From: an uncultured Alphaproteobacteria bacterium
GTDB taxonomy: Bacteria > Pseudomonadota > Alphaproteobacteria > RF32 > CAG-239
Direction: 5' to 3'
Assembly: GCA_944393695.1 (NCBI GenBank)
Contig: CALYAY010000007.1
Coordinates: 1-64,000 of the forward strand
DNA length: 64,000 bases
The notes beneath the pieces were generated by a model. That model was given only the letters and a program-made list of their open reading frames with translations. It was not told the origin of the DNA and did no database searches. The stretch's first letter is position 1. Each line of letters begins with the position of its first letter. The translations under genes were made by a program, and so were the position numbers. Below are positions 24,211 to 34,127 of this stretch, in pieces.

Positions 24211-26445
24211 TTAATCTTTCAAAAACTTATTATTTTTCGGAAAACCGAAGGGGGCCAGTTTGCCGACCTGGGCACGATGTCCCAGCCAGGCCAACAGATC
24301 GGTTTCGGTTTTGGTGCCGCCGGCACGGGTATAACAGAAACCTTCTTCTTCATTAAATATCTGAATATCGGAAAGTTTTCCGTCTTTATATTTTTGCAGT
24401 GTGACGCCCCTGCCCCGCGCCATGCTCGGGATTTCTTCAATTTTGAAAATAAGCAGTTTGCGATTTTCGCCGATGATGGCAATCATATTGCCCGTAATCT
24501 TGCGGCAGAAAACGGAATGTTCATCATCGGCCAGATTCATAATTTTGCGGCCGTTGCGGGTTTGAGCCAGAATATGGTTTTCATCAACAACAAAACCGCG
24601 GCCGGTATCAGAAGCAATAACATAAGACGCCCCGGGTTCAAAAACAAACATGGACGAGACGGAATCCGAAATCCCCAAATCAATCATCAGACGCAGCGGC
24701 TGACCAAATCCACGGCCACTGGGAATCTCGCTGGCGGGAATGGTGAAAAATTTGCCGGCGGTGTCAAAAATGATAATTTTATCGGTGGTTTGGGCATGGA
24801 TGGCAAACTGCAGCGCATCATCATCCTTAAACTTAAAGTCTTCAGACAAATCGGCATGGCCTTTGATGCAGCGTATCCATCCTTTTTGCGAGAGGATGAC
24901 GGTAATGGGTTCTTTTTCGATAATCGCTTCAAGCGGAACTTCAATATCGTCGGGAAGTTCGGCAAATTCGGTGCGGCGGCGGCCAAGAGCGGTCTTCTTG
25001 CCGAATTTTTCACGAATTTGCCTGATTTCATTAGCCAGGGCTTCCCAGCGTTTACCTTCGTCATTTAACAGCGCCTCAAGTTCGCCTTTTTCTGAACTCA
25101 GGTCATCAAATTCTTGTTTTATCTCGGTTTCTTCCAATTTACGCAGAGAACGGAGTTTCATGTTTAAAATGGCTTCGGCCTGATTATCGGTCAGGTTAAA
25201 GGCTTTTATCATGGCGGCTTTTGGGTCTTCTTCCTCGCGGATGATGCGGATAATTTCATCCAGATTCAGGTAAGCAATCAAATATCCGGACAAAATCTCC
25301 AGACGGGCATTGATTTTGTTCAGGCGGAAATTCGCCCGGCGCTGCAAAACGATGTGACGGTGATTCAAAAATTCACGCAGAACCTGTTTAATATCCATAA
25401 CATGGGGAACGCCCTCGGAATCCAGAACATTCATGTTCATATTGAAGCGGGATTCCAGTTCCGTCTGTTTAAACAGATGTTCCATCAACAGCGCGGCGTC
25501 AACCGTCCGGTTTTTGGGCTCAAGAACAATGCGGATGTCATGTGAGGATTCATCCCGTATGTCACTTAACAGCGGGATTTTTTTATCCATCAACAGCGCG
25601 GCAATTTTTTCAATTAATTTAGATTTTACAACCTGATACGGAATTTCTTTAACAACAATCTGGTATTGTCCGTGGCCGAGGTCTTCTTTTTCCCATTTGG
25701 CACGAATGCGGAAAACCCCGCGGCCTTCGGTATAGGTGCGGAGGATGCTCTCAAACTTGTCAACAATAATGCCTCCGGTCGGAAAATCGGGTCCTTTTAA
25801 GCGGGAAACCAGAGGTTCAATCCCACAATCGGGATTGGCAATAAGGTATAGTAAAGCATCACAGACTTCGCTGAGGTTATGCGGCGGAATTTGGGTGGCC
25901 ATGCCGACGGCAATACCGGCCGAGCCGTTGCAAAGCAGGTTGGGCACCATGGAAGGCATGACAACCGGTTCTTCTTCCTCACCGTCGTAAGTTTCGCGAA
26001 AATCAACGGCATCTTCATTAAGTCCTTCCATCAGAGCCATGGCAAATTCGGTCAGGCGGGCTTCAGTGTAACGCATGGCGGCAGCGCCGTCTCCGTCAAT
26101 GTTACCAAAATTTCCCTGTCCGTCGACCAAAGGGTACCTTACCGAAAAATCCTGAGCCAGACGAACCATTGCCCCATAAACGGCACTGTCGCCATGAGGG
26201 TGATATTTACCGATGACATCACCGACGACGCGGGCGCATTTCTTAAATCCGGATTTGGGATCAAGATGAAGCTGGCGCATGGCATATAACAGGCGGCGGT
26301 GTACCGGTTTGAGCCCGTCGCGGACATCAGGCAGCGAACGGGAAACAATGGTTGACATGGCATAAGACAGATAGCGGCTGCTCAGCTCTTCCGCAAGATG
26401 GACATTTTTAATTTTTTCTTCGTTTTCAATCGGTTGTTCAGACAT
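24211..26445 (-). CDS. parC: DNA topoisomerase IV subunit A
   Basis: 744 residues. The catalytic Tyr126 lies in [10 protein letters not shown], and the helix that contacts DNA and quinolones is [19 protein letters not shown] (80-98). The C-terminal part carries a ParC-type, shortened beta-pinwheel rather than the GyrA box. It decatenates daughter chromosomes with ParE. At the position equivalent to E. coli ParC Glu84 this protein has Gly91 instead of an acidic residue. It starts 5 bases after recO. Confidence 0.94.
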   Translation of the reverse strand: MSEQPIENEEKIKNVHLAEELSSRYLSYAMSTIVSRSLPDVRDGLKPVHRRLLYAMRQLHLDPKSGFKKCARVVGDVIGKYHPHGDSAVYGAMVRLAQDFSVRYPLVDGQGNFGNIDGDGAAAMRYTEARLTEFAMALMEGLNEDAVDFRETYDGEEEEPVVMPSMVPNLLCNGSAGIAVGMATQIPPHNLSEVCDALLYLIANPDCGIEPLVSRLKGPDFPTGGIIVDKFESILRTYTEGRGVFRIRAKWEKEDLGHGQYQIVVKEIPYQVVKSKLIEKIAALLMDKKIPLLSDIRDESSHDIRIVLEPKNRTVDAALLMEHLFKQTELESRFNMNMNVLDSEGVPHVMDIKQVLREFLNHRHIVLQRRANFRLNKINARLEILSGYLIAYLNLDEIIRIIREEEDPKAAMIKAFNLTDNQAEAILNMKLRSLRKLEETEIKQEFDDLSSEKGELEALLNDEGKRWEALANEIRQIREKFGKKTALGRRRTEFAELPDDIEVPLEAIIEKEPITVILSQKGWIRCIKGHADLSEDFKFKDDDALQFAIHAQTTDKIIIFDTAGKFFTIPASEIPSGRGFGQPLRLMIDLGISDSVSSMFVFEPGASYVIASDTGRGFVVDENHILAQTRNGRKIMNLADDEHSVFCRKITGNMIAIIGENRKLLIFKIEEIPSMARGRGVTLQKYKDGKLSDIQIFNEEEGFCYTRAGGTKTETDLLAWLGHRAQVGKLAPFGFPKNNKFLKD

Positions 26446-26450
26446 CTTAT

Positions 26451-27194
26451 TTATATTCCGCTATCAGAAAAGTTGTGTTTATTCATTAACTTGTTCCGCA
26501 AATTAGCACGATTTTCCGGGAATTTCAAGCCATGTAATTGAAAAAAATTTTTGTTGAGAAAAAATTCGGTCATTTTCAGAACATTGTCAATTTCGTTGTT
26601 GCCGGGAAAATAATTTTTTTCAACAATATACCGGGGATAGGCAAATAAACGGTTTTTGTAGGGTTCCCCGGCCGAAGCGCAAACGGCTTTGCCGCTTTTG
26701 GGCGAAACATATTTCAAATCCGTTCGGCTGCCGGTGGCCGAACATTCGCTCAGGTCAAGACCTATTCCCAGATAGTCTAAAAGATAAAATTCAAAGTAAG
26801 AATAATATGTTTTCCAATTATCTTCAAGTATATGCTTAAAAAAATTGTCTATTATGTTGAAAAAACTTTCGGTATCTTCTTTTTCAGGCAAGCAATCATT
26901 GCATAATTCACACAAAGCACCTAAAGCGGCCAACCGTTCCGGCGAAGAAAGAAAATTGACCGCATCAGGACGGAGCAGGTCAACATGGAAACTGTAAAGA
27001 TTATCTTCCAAGCGGGCGTAAGCATTTAAGTTTATGCTGTTACCTAATTGATAAATCCCGAGATTTTTTTTGTGAAGGCAATTTTTTACATAGCCGACGA
27101 CTTTGCCGTTATGGCGTGTCAACACGGTGAGAATAAGCGAACTCTCACCGTGCCGGCGCATTTTTATGATATATCCTTCGTCGGAAAACTGCAT
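26451..27194 (-). CDS. recO: DNA repair protein RecO
   Basis: 247 residues: an N-terminal OB fold ([32 protein letters not shown]), then a helical domain with [13 protein letters not shown] at the expected position. It loads RecA with RecR at gaps. The usual zinc-binding Cys cluster of the C-terminal domain is weak here (a single Cys near KAVCASAG). It lies 5 bases after kdsA and 5 before parC. Confidence 0.9.
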   Translation of the reverse strand: MQFSDEGYIIKMRRHGESSLILTVLTRHNGKVVGYVKNCLHKKNLGIYQLGNSINLNAYARLEDNLYSFHVDLLRPDAVNFLSSPERLAALGALCELCNDCLPEKEDTESFFNIIDNFFKHILEDNWKTYYSYFEFYLLDYLGIGLDLSECSATGSRTDLKYVSPKSGKAVCASAGEPYKNRLFAYPRYIVEKNYFPGNNEIDNVLKMTEFFLNKNFFQLHGLKFPENRANLRNKLMNKHNFSDSGI

Positions 27195-27199
27195 GGATA

Positions 27200-28045
27200 T
27201 CAGTAGTCGTGTATCATGCTTTTGGTAATTTTATCATAGGCCTGCAATTCGGAGAGCACGCGTTTCATGTCATGCAGAGGAATCGCGTTGGGCCCGTCGG
27301 ATAATGCAATGTCCGGATTATCGTGAGTTTCGATAAACACGGCCGCAACGCCGACAGCTACCGCCGCCCGGGCCAGAACCGGCGCATATTCACGCTGGCC
27401 GCCGGAGGTTTCGCCCTGCCCGCCCGGCTGCTGAACCGAATGAGTGGCGTCAAAGATAACCGGACAGCCGGTGTCTTTGGCCATACGCGGCAAACCACGG
27501 AAATCAGTTACCAAAGTATTATAGCCAAAGCTGGCGCCGCGTTCGGTTATGCAAACATTCATATTGCCGCTGTCTTCGGCTTTTTTGACAATGTTTTTCA
27601 TATCCCAGGGAGCCAGAAACTGGCCTTTTTTGATATTGACGACTTTGCCGGTTTTGGCGGCGGCAACCACCAAATCAGTCTGGCGGCAAAGAAAAGCCGG
27701 GATTTGCAGCATATCGACATGCGGAGCAATCAGCGCACATTGTTCCCTTTCATGAATATCAGTGACTATCGGTATGTTATTGTACAATTTTTTGATTTCA
27801 TCAAAGGTACGGATGCCTTCATCAATCCCCACGCCGCGCGGTGAGTTCAGCGAAGAGCGGTTGGCCTTGTCAAAAGAAGCCTTAAACACATAGTTGATGC
27901 CCAGTTCCTTGGTGATTTCAACCAGCCATCCGGCCATGTCGACGGCATGCTGGCGGCTTTCAATCTGGCAGGGGCCGGCCAACAGAGCCAAAGGAAGCTT
28001 GTTGCTGATTTCAAAATTGCCGATTTTTACAGTACGTTGTTCCAT
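27200..28045 (-). CDS. kdsA: KDO-8-phosphate synthase
   Basis: 281 residues. It condenses phosphoenolpyruvate with arabinose-5-phosphate to make KDO-8-phosphate for the lipopolysaccharide core. LLAGPCQIES (18-27), FKASFDKANRSS, VTDIHEREQC and the C-terminal PLHDM are diagnostic. It is the first gene of the kdsA-recO-parC unit. With lpxA/lpxI/lpxB nearby it shows that the organism makes a lipid A-KDO outer membrane. Confidence 0.95.
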   Translation of the reverse strand: MEQRTVKIGNFEISNKLPLALLAGPCQIESRQHAVDMAGWLVEITKELGINYVFKASFDKANRSSLNSPRGVGIDEGIRTFDEIKKLYNNIPIVTDIHEREQCALIAPHVDMLQIPAFLCRQTDLVVAAAKTGKVVNIKKGQFLAPWDMKNIVKKAEDSGNMNVCITERGASFGYNTLVTDFRGLPRMAKDTGCPVIFDATHSVQQPGGQGETSGGQREYAPVLARAAVAVGVAAVFIETHDNPDIALSDGPNAIPLHDMKRVLSELQAYDKITKSMIHDY

Positions 28046-28138
28046 GAAAGTTCCTTTACTTGTCTGATTACAATGTTGTGGATTTTATAACACGAAAACA
28101 ATTTTCAGACAATCAAAATCCGCCGGATAATCACAAAA

Positions 28139-28163
28139 AATTCCCCCGTTTCCGAGGGAATTT
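28139..28163 (-). terminator. Terminator of Cys-rich gene 2
   Basis: Stem AATTCCC(C)CG with CG(A)GGGAATT around TTTC. On the minus strand it ends in TTTTTTG, 26 bases after the stop at 28189. Confidence 0.7.
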
Positions 28164-28188
28164 TGCTTTCAGGTTCTTTGAAAGATGG

Positions 28189-30384
28189 TTAGAATTGCAG
28201 GAAACATAGTGCGTTCATATCATAAGAGTGATTACTGCTATCTTTATTCCACTCATCGAACATCGTTACAGTTGGGTCAACTAGCCATACCCGGTTTGCA
28301 TCAATTTCGGTTGAGGTTATGTACCAATCGTCATTATCGACTATATTATCTGCATCAACTTTACAAAGAGAATTATAGGCGGTTAAATAATTAATCGTAG
28401 CATTAAAATTATTTACCAAGCTTTTATAAGCCAAAGGTATTCTCTTTTCCATCCATGTTAATTCGTAAGCTCCTGGTAAATACCAGTCTCCGACGGATGT
28501 TCCTTCTGTAACTTTATTATAGCACACCTCTACATAAGGATAAGATATACCATTGGCTTTGCCATAGGCAATAAATGCTTTTGTATTCGCTTTACCGTTC
28601 GTATCTGTATAGTCCGAATGGTTTGGAACATCAGGAACATCAAATCCTTTTCCTCCAAATCCAGCTAGATCATTCGGATAAGGCTTTCCTGAGTCTATAT
28701 TTTTTTCTACGATCAAGCTTGCTGCTTTACCGGGTTCCACAACGATACCTATAGGTGTTTTTTCCGGGTGACAGAAATAGCTTTGAGTTTTATCGGAATA
28801 CAGGATTGGGAGGCGGTTGGTACATTCACCACCAAATCCACTTTCAACCCGCCAGGTATATCCGTCTTTACAACTACAAGAATTATAATAGATGTACGAT
28901 TTTTTACCATAGTAGCAACCTTGACCGATACCTCCTTCAGCTTTATAGCTATAATCATCCTCGCAATTATATTTATTGCTTATATCATCGCATTCGCAGA
29001 AAGCCCCGTTCCAATGGGTTCCGGCAGCACAGGCACATTGCTTGTAATATTTTCGGCTGCCTTCTTGACAATAATCGCCGCTGGGACTTTCATTTAAGTA
29101 TGTGCAGGTAAATTTGTATTCGTCTTTACATTCACATCCATCTCTATAATCCCAGCCATTATACTTGTTTACATCACACTGACAATAAGAATAATATCCA
29201 TTGCAGGTTTGGGCACCGGACGGTTTTATCTCTCCGGTTCCGGTGCAGGAATAGGCATAATATGACGTATCACAGACGCATTGTCCGTTTTTCCAGACAT
29301 AACCTGATGCGCAACGGCATGATTGGTATTTTCCGTCACAGGATGAGCCGGAACCTCCGGTTTCGTTGGCACCGGTACAAGTATATTTATATTTGTTCGG
29401 GTCACAGGTGCAGGTTTGGGAGCTTGCGTTCCAGACATAGCCCGACTGACAGCCGTTTTTGCAGTATTTGTTGGAACATTCCTCTTTCTTGCAGGTGTAA
29501 GGCGAAGGACATGAATCCATGGAACATTCATTGGGACAAGGCTTGCAGTTGTCATACAGAGTTTCGGTTCCCGACAAACAGTTTTCTGCTCCAGCTTCAG
29601 GGCCCATGCTGCCGCAATCCATAAACCCGTCACAGGGATTAGGTTTGATTTTGTATTTAGTCTTACCGTCGCAGTCTAAGCAAGCTTCGCCGTCCTGAAC
29701 ATATCCTTCGGGAATGGTGGTATAATCATACCCGGAGCTGCAGGGCGTACATTCACAGGAGGCGTATTTGTCTCCGCAGGCCTCACCCACACCATGATAA
29801 GGCTCCTCGCAGGTTACGTAATTACTGGGGCAATTGGCTTTACATTTTTCAAAATGGGTGTTGTCGTAAGGGCAGAAGTTAATTGGATCGGAATCTTCCG
29901 GGCAATCTGTCATGGTATAGCCTTCTTCTTCGCAGCGTTTCTCGTCATCCAGTTCATAATCATCACCTCCGGGAGGTACCCCGCCGTCATTATCATCGGC
30001 ATTGTTGCCGGCAAATTCATTACCGGAACAATCAGTGGTATCCGTCACAAAACAGGCCGCGGCAAGTTGGATGAGAGGGGTGTTGTGAAACCCTCCCCAA
30101 CCCCTCCCTAAGTCTTTAGGGAGGGGGTAGGATAGAGAGCTCACTAAGCCTGTAGGGAGGGAGAGGTCTGAGTTTTCAGGGAGAGTAAGTTCGGCAAAAT
30201 CTTCAAGTGAAGACAAATGCGCGGCCGTGAGGTGTGAAGTGTGTGTAGAAACATGTGATTTAAGCATGGCCGCGCTTAATACCGGAGGCGTACCATAAAG
30301 ATTAAAACCGGCGTAACACAAATCAGCTCCGGCAATAAACGACATGCACGAAACCGACAACATGAGTATAGTTTTATTCATCAT
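28189..30384 (-). CDS. Cys-rich modular secreted protein 2 with DUF1566-like end
   Basis: 731 residues from ATG 30384 behind AGAGG. It has the same signal peptide and Ser/His-rich start as gene 1, then an in-frame palindromic repeat (30087-30184) and ACFVTDTTDCSGNEF. A block (29275-29530) is nearly identical at DNA level to 13796-14040 in gene 1, after which the two diverge abruptly at QCVC. Several further Cys-rich units follow. The last about 200 residues are a Cys-poor domain with KTPIGIVV, GTSVGDWYLPGAYELTW and a Trp/Ser/Thr pattern (WYITSTEIDANRVWLV), like DUF1566/Lcl C-terminal adhesin domains. Probably surface-exposed and disulfide-rich; ligand unknown. Confidence 0.75.
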   Translation of the reverse strand: MMNKTILMLSVSCMSFIAGADLCYAGFNLYGTPPVLSAAMLKSHVSTHTSHLTAAHLSSLEDFAELTLPENSDLSLPTGLVSSLSYPLPKDLGRGWGGFHNTPLIQLAAACFVTDTTDCSGNEFAGNNADDNDGGVPPGGDDYELDDEKRCEEEGYTMTDCPEDSDPINFCPYDNTHFEKCKANCPSNYVTCEEPYHGVGEACGDKYASCECTPCSSGYDYTTIPEGYVQDGEACLDCDGKTKYKIKPNPCDGFMDCGSMGPEAGAENCLSGTETLYDNCKPCPNECSMDSCPSPYTCKKEECSNKYCKNGCQSGYVWNASSQTCTCDPNKYKYTCTGANETGGSGSSCDGKYQSCRCASGYVWKNGQCVCDTSYYAYSCTGTGEIKPSGAQTCNGYYSYCQCDVNKYNGWDYRDGCECKDEYKFTCTYLNESPSGDYCQEGSRKYYKQCACAAGTHWNGAFCECDDISNKYNCEDDYSYKAEGGIGQGCYYGKKSYIYYNSCSCKDGYTWRVESGFGGECTNRLPILYSDKTQSYFCHPEKTPIGIVVEPGKAASLIVEKNIDSGKPYPNDLAGFGGKGFDVPDVPNHSDYTDTNGKANTKAFIAYGKANGISYPYVEVCYNKVTEGTSVGDWYLPGAYELTWMEKRIPLAYKSLVNNFNATINYLTAYNSLCKVDADNIVDNDDWYITSTEIDANRVWLVDPTVTMFDEWNKDSSNHSYDMNALCFLQF
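30087..30184. repeat. Type 1 palindromic repeat, expanded, inside Cys-rich gene 2
   Basis: Same element as 14612-14683 and same position in the gene, but with an extra arm (GAGCTCACTAAGCCTGTAGG) in the middle. Read on the minus strand it adds LPTGLVSSLSYP in frame. This shows arm-number change without loss of frame. Confidence 0.8.
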
Positions 30385-30427
30385 AATAGCACCTCTGTTA
30401 TTAATTACATTTGTCTTCACGAATCTT

Positions 30428-30456
30428 ATAATAACAGAAAGTTTGATTGTTGTAAA
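30428..30456 (-). promoter_or_regulatory. Promoter of Cys-rich gene 2
   Basis: TTTACA (30456-30451), 17-base spacer, TATTAT (30433-30428), aligned base for base with the promoters of genes 1 and 3. Confidence 0.75.
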
Positions 30457-30498
30457 TAGTTAATTTTGGGTTAAGACGGAAAATCGGACGAGGATGAA

Positions 30499-30760
30499 TG
30501 AAACCCTCCCTTTCCCTCCCTGAGTTTTCAGGGAGGGGAGAGGTCGCGGAACAGTGTGACACGGGTGAGGGTGAGAGGGGTAAGGCAGGATTTGCTCTCC
30601 CCGGCCCTCTCATCTATGAGAGGGTGACAAATTTGAAGATCCCCTGACGTTCAGACTGACGCTGAACGAGGGATGACATTGTCAAACCCTCCCCGACCCT
30701 CCCTAAAACTTTAGGGAGGGAGAAGATAGAGGGGACTAAGGTTTTAGGGAGAGGACAATA
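30499..30760. repeat. Gene-empty repeat cluster upstream of Cys-rich gene 2
   Basis: In order: type 1 (30499-30539) fused to type 2 (30535-30573), type 4 (30591-30635, with CCCTCTCAT/ATGAGAGGG), type 5 (30638-30678, with CGTTCAG/CTGAACG inside TCCC/GGGA) and type 1 again (30684-30757). Types 4 plus 5 form an 88-base block repeated at 44894-44981 with three differences. From 30760 to 30825 there are degenerate units of about 22 bases around GAATATGATGTAAAAAG. No gene is visible. Confidence 0.7.
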
Positions 30761-30827
30761 AGGAAGGTTGAAAATGATATAAAAAGTGCAGAATATGATG
30801 TAAAAAGAGTCACGAATGATAGAAAAA

Positions 30828-30848
30828 GCCCGGAAAGAAGGCTATTTT
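30828..30848 (-). terminator. Weak terminator of comEC
   Basis: Minus strand AGCC/GGCT short stem followed by TTTTTC, 5 bases after the comEC stop. The stem is short. Confidence 0.45.
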
Positions 30849-30852
30849 AATG

Positions 30853-32901
30853 TTAATTCCAATACCGATAACCGACGTGACCGCGCACGCTGTCTATTTT
30901 GATTTTATCATTCGTTAAATAAATTGAGGCGCCTAACAAGTTTTCAGTATCAAGCGGGCGGTCGTTTATTTTAAGGCCGGTGTTTTTTACAATTTCGATT
31001 TTATTCCGATAGATACAGGTTTTCTTTCCGCAGCTTATATCAAGCCATTCGGGAGCGGTTTTCTTTCCTTTCCAAATATCGCGCAGGAGGTTGGCTTGCG
31101 CTTTGTCAGGTAGAGGGGATGCCGTTTTTTCAAGCCAGATGCTTTTTACAAAATTTTTGCCGCGGGAGGGCAAGACCACCAACCGCCCTTCATTGTCTTT
31201 GACGGCAACGGCTTTGCCGCTGACATCAACCAAGACATCGGGGGTTTTAACCGTGCAGACACTCAAAGCGCCAATGATTATTCCGAGCATTCCCCAAAGG
31301 CGCCATTTTAACTGCCATAAGCAAAGCCAAGCGCCGCCTAGGACTATCAGCACCAATCCCCACAACGGCATGGAGAGAACAGGCAAACCGGCATAAGGCA
31401 GAGATGAGACCCAGGCGGTTATGTTATTTACCTGCCCTATTCCCCAGCCCAAAATTTTTAACGGGCCATATTCCAAACCAAAGGGAAACGCCAACAAGGA
31501 AATCAGAACAAAAGGCATAATAACCAGGCCGATGACCGGACCCGCCAGCAAATTTCCCAAAGAGGTGTATACGGCTATGCGGTTAAAATGATAAACAGCA
31601 AAAGGCAGAGTTGCCAGACTGGCGACCAAATCAGAAATCATAATTCCGGCGACATAAGCAAAAGCAATCCTCGGCAAACGACTGACTATTTTTCCGTTTT
31701 GTCCGGTACCGTTCAAAAAGCGCTGCAATGGAGCGGCAAATCGTTCATAAAAGGCTATCAGGGCGACAACCGCGGCGAAAGACATTTGAAAGCTCGGGCC
31801 AATCAGGGCTTCCGGCGCTATAACCAGAACAATCAATGCCGCCCAGGAAATGGTTAAGATAGAAAAAGCCCGGCGGCTGAACAATATGCCCAACAAGACA
31901 ATGAAAGTCATGATAAAAGCCCGCTGCGCCGGAACTTCGGCTCCGGAAATCAACAGGTAAACAAAACTTATGAATATAGCAAAGACAGCGGCTGTTTTTT
32001 TAGAATCATAGCGCAGTGCCAAAGACGGAATAAAAGACATAATCAGGCGGATGATAAAAAACATAAGACCGGCCAGCATGCTCATGTGAAGCCCGGAAAT
32101 GGAAAGGAAATGCGCCAGACCGGAGTCCCGGTAATTATCAACCAGAGTGTGGCTCATGTTTCCCCGTTCTCCCGAGATTAGTGCTGCGGCGACAGAGGCT
32201 TCATCCGGAGGCAAAACGGAATATATCCGGCCGGAAATATTGTCCCGAAGGTGTTTGACGGCCAGAGAAAAATCGAGCAGTGGTGAAGATGTTTCCGCCG
32301 GGCAATCTATCGGCAGCGCACGGCTGACCGCATAGCCGGTGGCTTTAAGCCCGTCAAAAAAACTTTTGCGGTCAAACTGATAGCCCCCAATCATAACCGT
32401 CGGAAAAGGCGGCATAACTTTTGCCACCAGTTCGACGCATTGTCCGGGAACCAGTCCTTCGCTTTTACTCAAAATGGTTATCTTATATTTTCCGGGAAGA
32501 GAATTGTCGTCAAAGTCGCTTATGTCATTTAAAACAAGACGGGGACGGCCTTTGGTGTTATAATCCATGGCGACAATCCGTCCTTTTAAATAAAGCATTT
32601 GTTCTTTTTCGATAACGGGGATTTGATTCAGATAAGCGGCTTTCAGCTGAACCGTCGTGAAACCAAACAGCATAATGCCGAAAACGGCCAGCCCGAGCAG
32701 GGCATACGGACGGTGGCGCAATAAAAAAGCGGCCAGCAAAAGAGCCTCTATGACAATCAGGGTCGGCCACAGCTGCGGCTCAAAAGGAAGCAGAAAATAC
32801 AGGCCTATTCCGGTTCCGAATAAAACAGGAACCCACGCCGCCCAGCGGCCGCGCTCCCGAAAAAACATTTCTGAAATCTTTTGCCTTATCATATATCTCA
32901 T
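30853..32901 (-). CDS. comEC: ComEC/Rec2-type DNA uptake channel
   Basis: 682 residues. The N-terminal DUF4131-type region has an OB-like part (LKGRIVAMDYNTKGRPRLVL), then the Competence domain with about ten helices and the family phrase FLSISGLHMSMLAGL. The C-terminal region (about 560-682) sits where the metallo-beta-lactamase nuclease domain normally lies, but no HxHxDH motif is present, as in other short alphaproteobacterial forms. It should form the inner-membrane channel for single-stranded DNA uptake. ATG 32892 is an alternative start. Confidence 0.88.
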   Translation of the reverse strand: MRYMIRQKISEMFFRERGRWAAWVPVLFGTGIGLYFLLPFEPQLWPTLIVIEALLLAAFLLRHRPYALLGLAVFGIMLFGFTTVQLKAAYLNQIPVIEKEQMLYLKGRIVAMDYNTKGRPRLVLNDISDFDDNSLPGKYKITILSKSEGLVPGQCVELVAKVMPPFPTVMIGGYQFDRKSFFDGLKATGYAVSRALPIDCPAETSSPLLDFSLAVKHLRDNISGRIYSVLPPDEASVAAALISGERGNMSHTLVDNYRDSGLAHFLSISGLHMSMLAGLMFFIIRLIMSFIPSLALRYDSKKTAAVFAIFISFVYLLISGAEVPAQRAFIMTFIVLLGILFSRRAFSILTISWAALIVLVIAPEALIGPSFQMSFAAVVALIAFYERFAAPLQRFLNGTGQNGKIVSRLPRIAFAYVAGIMISDLVASLATLPFAVYHFNRIAVYTSLGNLLAGPVIGLVIMPFVLISLLAFPFGLEYGPLKILGWGIGQVNNITAWVSSLPYAGLPVLSMPLWGLVLIVLGGAWLCLWQLKWRLWGMLGIIIGALSVCTVKTPDVLVDVSGKAVAVKDNEGRLVVLPSRGKNFVKSIWLEKTASPLPDKAQANLLRDIWKGKKTAPEWLDISCGKKTCIYRNKIEIVKNTGLKINDRPLDTENLLGASIYLTNDKIKIDSVRGHVGYRYWN

Positions 32902-32948
32902 CTGCCCGCATTGATTTGACTATTATCTAACTATCCGGCGACAATAAT

Positions 32949-34127
32949 TTAAGAAGCAGACGAGTTTATTTGTTTCAGAACAATATCGGCGGCATTTTCA
33001 CTCGGTTTTTGAACACCCTGCCCCAGGATTTCGCGCACTTTTCGGAAACCGTCCATTTGTTTTTCGTACCAGTCGTCATCCCGGGCAATAAAGTGATTAA
33101 TATAAGATGCTATATTTCCGGCAACGCAGCGTTCCTGCAAAAGCTCAGGGACAATCTCGCGTCCGATGAGGATGTTGGACAGGTTTACAAATTGAATTTT
33201 AAGAAAACGTCTGGCCAGAAAAGCGGTAAACGGGGAAACCTTATAAGCAATAATGTGCGGAATGTTGCAGATGGCCAGTTCAAGCGCCACCGTTCCCGAG
33301 GCGGCAATGGCGGCCGTTGACGAGCGAAAAGCCCCGTAACGGTCTTCCTGGGTTTCAACAACAAGGATATCCCGGCTGGAGGCTTTAACCGCCAATTTTA
33401 CGCTTTGGGCCACAGTCTGAACCGTCGGAATAACAAAAAACAAATCGTTGTGCTGTTGACGCAGAATATCTGTTGCTTCCAGAAAATCAGGAAGGAGCCG
33501 GCTGACTTCGTTGCGGCGGGAACCGGGCAAGACGGTAATGATTTTTTTATCGGTCGGAATATTGTGTTTTTGGCGAAAAGCAGCCGCGTCGGCATGAACG
33601 GCCGGACTTTCGATGACCGGGTGGCCGACAAATTCGGTTTTCAGCCCGTAAGGCGTAAAATATTTGGGTTCATAAGGGAAAAGTGTCAGCAACAGGTCAA
33701 TGTATTTATGCATTGTCCGCGCACGTTTTTTCTTCCAGGCCCAAACCTGAGGGGCAACATAGTGAATTTGCGGAATTCCCAGCTTTTTGCGACGCAAGGC
33801 TTTATGAATGCGACAGGAAAAGCTCCAGCTGTCGACGGTCATTACAACATCAGGCTTAATGTTGACAATATCATCTACAGTTTGCCGGATACGTTTTAAA
33901 ATCCGGGGAATGCTGGGAATAACCTCCACCAGTCCCATTACGGCCAGTTCCGAAATATCAAACAGGGATTTCAGCCCCTCACCTTCCATGGCTTCACCGC
34001 CGAGGCCAAAAAATTCAACCGAATTTCCGGCCTTTTCTTTTACGGCACGCATAAACCTTGCACCGAGCAAATCGCCGGAAGGCTCTCCGGCAATCAGATA
34101 TATTTTTAATTTTTTATCAGTATTCAC
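32949..34127 (-). CDS. lpxB: Lipid-A-disaccharide synthase
   Basis: 392 residues from GTG 34127. AGGAG at 34141-34137 gives a 9-base spacing to this GTG, whereas the TTG of the longer frame abuts AGGAG directly. Diagnostic stretches are LIAGEPSGDLLGARFM near the start, YVAPQVWAWKKKR and VLPGSRRNEV. It joins UDP-diacylglucosamine with lipid X to give the lipid A disaccharide at the inner membrane. It starts 8 bases after the lpxI stop; in this class the pair is normally lpxI-lpxB. Confidence 0.93.
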   Translation of the reverse strand: MNTDKKLKIYLIAGEPSGDLLGARFMRAVKEKAGNSVEFFGLGGEAMEGEGLKSLFDISELAVMGLVEVIPSIPRILKRIRQTVDDIVNIKPDVVMTVDSWSFSCRIHKALRRKKLGIPQIHYVAPQVWAWKKKRARTMHKYIDLLLTLFPYEPKYFTPYGLKTEFVGHPVIESPAVHADAAAFRQKHNIPTDKKIITVLPGSRRNEVSRLLPDFLEATDILRQQHNDLFFVIPTVQTVAQSVKLAVKASSRDILVVETQEDRYGAFRSSTAAIAASGTVALELAICNIPHIIAYKVSPFTAFLARRFLKIQFVNLSNILIGREIVPELLQERCVAGNIASYINHFIARDDDWYEKQMDGFRKVREILGQGVQKPSENAADIVLKQINSSAS

